Origin: Symbiodinium natans
Lineage: Eukaryota > Sar > Dinophyceae > Suessiales > Symbiodiniaceae
Direction: 5' to 3'
DNA length: 64,000 nucleotides
Assembly (NCBI GenBank): GCA_905221605.1
Contig: CAJNDS010000419.1
Span: 80,893 to 144,892, forward strand
Below the pieces are notes generated by a model. The model searched no databases, was not told the DNA's origin, and worked only from the letters and a program-made list of their open reading frames with translations. The position numbers and the translations under genes were made by a program. Below are positions 62,986-64,000 of the stretch, one piece after another (position 1 is the stretch's first letter; every line of letters begins with the position of its first letter).

Positions 62986-63039
62986 GCAGGGTTCTGGGTT
63001 ACATGAAAGTGAGGAATACATGTGCCACCTGATTCCCGA

Positions 63040-63140
63040 AAGCCTGGTTCTACTTTAGCGGTTTTGCAGTCGATCCCTTCTAGCAAGGCTCCTCCAAAAG
63101 GGAACCTCGAAGTGAGAGCCTGAAATCCAAGCAGGCAGTT
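63040..63140 (-). CDS. Probable exon near the right edge, unidentified
   Basis: After GGATTTCAG|G the minus strand reads A-L-T-S-R-F-P-F-G-G-A-L-L-E-G-I-D-C-K-T, then AKVEPGFRES. Nothing convincing was seen from 63200 to 64000, which ends in a T run. Confidence 0.35.
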
Positions 63141-64000
63141 CATGCGCCGCTAGAGACGATGAGGACGCCAAGGCTCCAAGGTACGTGGTCCCTTCACATG
63201 GTCCCATACCCTGTTTAAGGGGTTCTGAAGTGCGCGCCCTCGGGCGTTAGAGGGTAGAAAGGATAGAGTTGGTGGTTCAGGGAGGTGCTGTTTTTGTATT
63301 TATGTTATGTACCGGGTTCTTGGGGGGGTTGAGAGGGTTGAGGTGGCTTGGAGGGTCGATGCTGTCTGCTACAAACTTCACAACTCCACACCTCCAAATC
63401 TCCCTGTGGGGCCCTGCATGCCGGAGGAAACCCAGATCCCACGCGTCTCACGACTTCGACTTGCAGTGGGGGGAACTGTAAGGGCATTGGGCTTGGGCTT
63501 GGGGTTCAAGGGGAATTTTAAGGGCTTGAAGGGCGGCGCTTAAAAACGGGGGGGGGGGGGGAGTTGGAAATGAAGAGGGCAACCTATAATGCTAGGCAGT
63601 TTGGGGCATCGGGGTTTTTAGCAGAGATCCAACCGAGGCCCGAAACTTTGGATCACAGCACTCGCTGCTGTCGCACACCTGCCGAGTGGAACTCTTTAGG
63701 AAGTCTGGGGAGTGTAGGGCAATTAAGGCTTTGTAGGGTTTAGGGCTAGGGTTCGACTGGGGGTTGGGTTCAAATCCGAACTTCATCACCAGACACCGAC
63801 CGCGATTTCGTAACGACACAACGTCACCTCGTAGCCCCATACCAACCACCTCCGCACCCAACTCTCCAATCCTAGCCCGAGCCGGCTCCAAACTGTGGCC
63901 CAGTGCCATCCAATCCAGGAGGCTGAATTCCTACATAGCTACCAGTAGTACTGGTCAAAATAAGAGGCGTTTTAACTTGTCTTCTGTTTTTTTTTTTTTT

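Noticed and set aside
1-64000. Viral, organellar or bacterial insert
   Set aside because: No recognisable viral, mitochondrial, plastid or bacterial gene, rRNA or operon-like arrangement was seen.

Overview
The window looks like dinoflagellate nuclear DNA. This is inferred from: interstitial TTTAGGG/CCCTAAA telomere-type repeats everywhere and in both orientations; very intron-rich genes whose exons can be joined only with many GC-AG introns and with acceptors mostly of the form AG|G; same-strand gene order (all securely read coding sequence is on the minus strand); and short terminal-repeat elements resembling introners. I cannot fix the genus. Nothing bacterial, organellar or viral was recognised.

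Layout, read along the minus strand from right to left. (1) About 63.0-42.8 kb: a long chain of small exons encoding thrombospondin type-1 (TSP1) repeats, gene or genes 'A'. (2) 42.3-41.5 kb: an apparently intronless gene with a TFIIS-type central domain and a C-terminal four-cysteine ribbon. (3) 40.4-28.7 kb: a RING-like exon, several unidentified exons and a second TSP1 exon series, 'B'. (4) 28.08-19.10 kb: an essentially complete gene for a DEDDy 3'-5' exonuclease-domain protein, from ATG to stop, with all catalytic residues found across spliced exons. (5) About 18.9-6.7 kb: a third TSP1 exon series, 'C'. (6) 6.3-0.1 kb: exons of one or more unidentified genes, including a 352-nt open exon.

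Exons are mostly 40-150 nt islands. The DNA between them is filled with degenerate TTTAGGG repeats, poly-C/poly-A tracts, microsatellites, and at least four families of 70-210 bp terminal-repeat elements. In two introns with confident flanking exons, an element sits at the intron 3' end and is bounded by an 8-bp or 11-bp direct repeat that spans the AG|G acceptor, which is an introner-like signature. The last intron of the exonuclease gene (3.35 kb) holds a near-1-kb inverted-repeat array and a 1.2-kb AT-rich minisatellite.

Exon edges were worked out by eye from reading-frame continuity and splice dinucleotides. Edges given in the text as exact are those where both sides join in frame. The remaining edges are approximate. 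Which exons belong to one transcript is inferred, especially for the TSP1 series.
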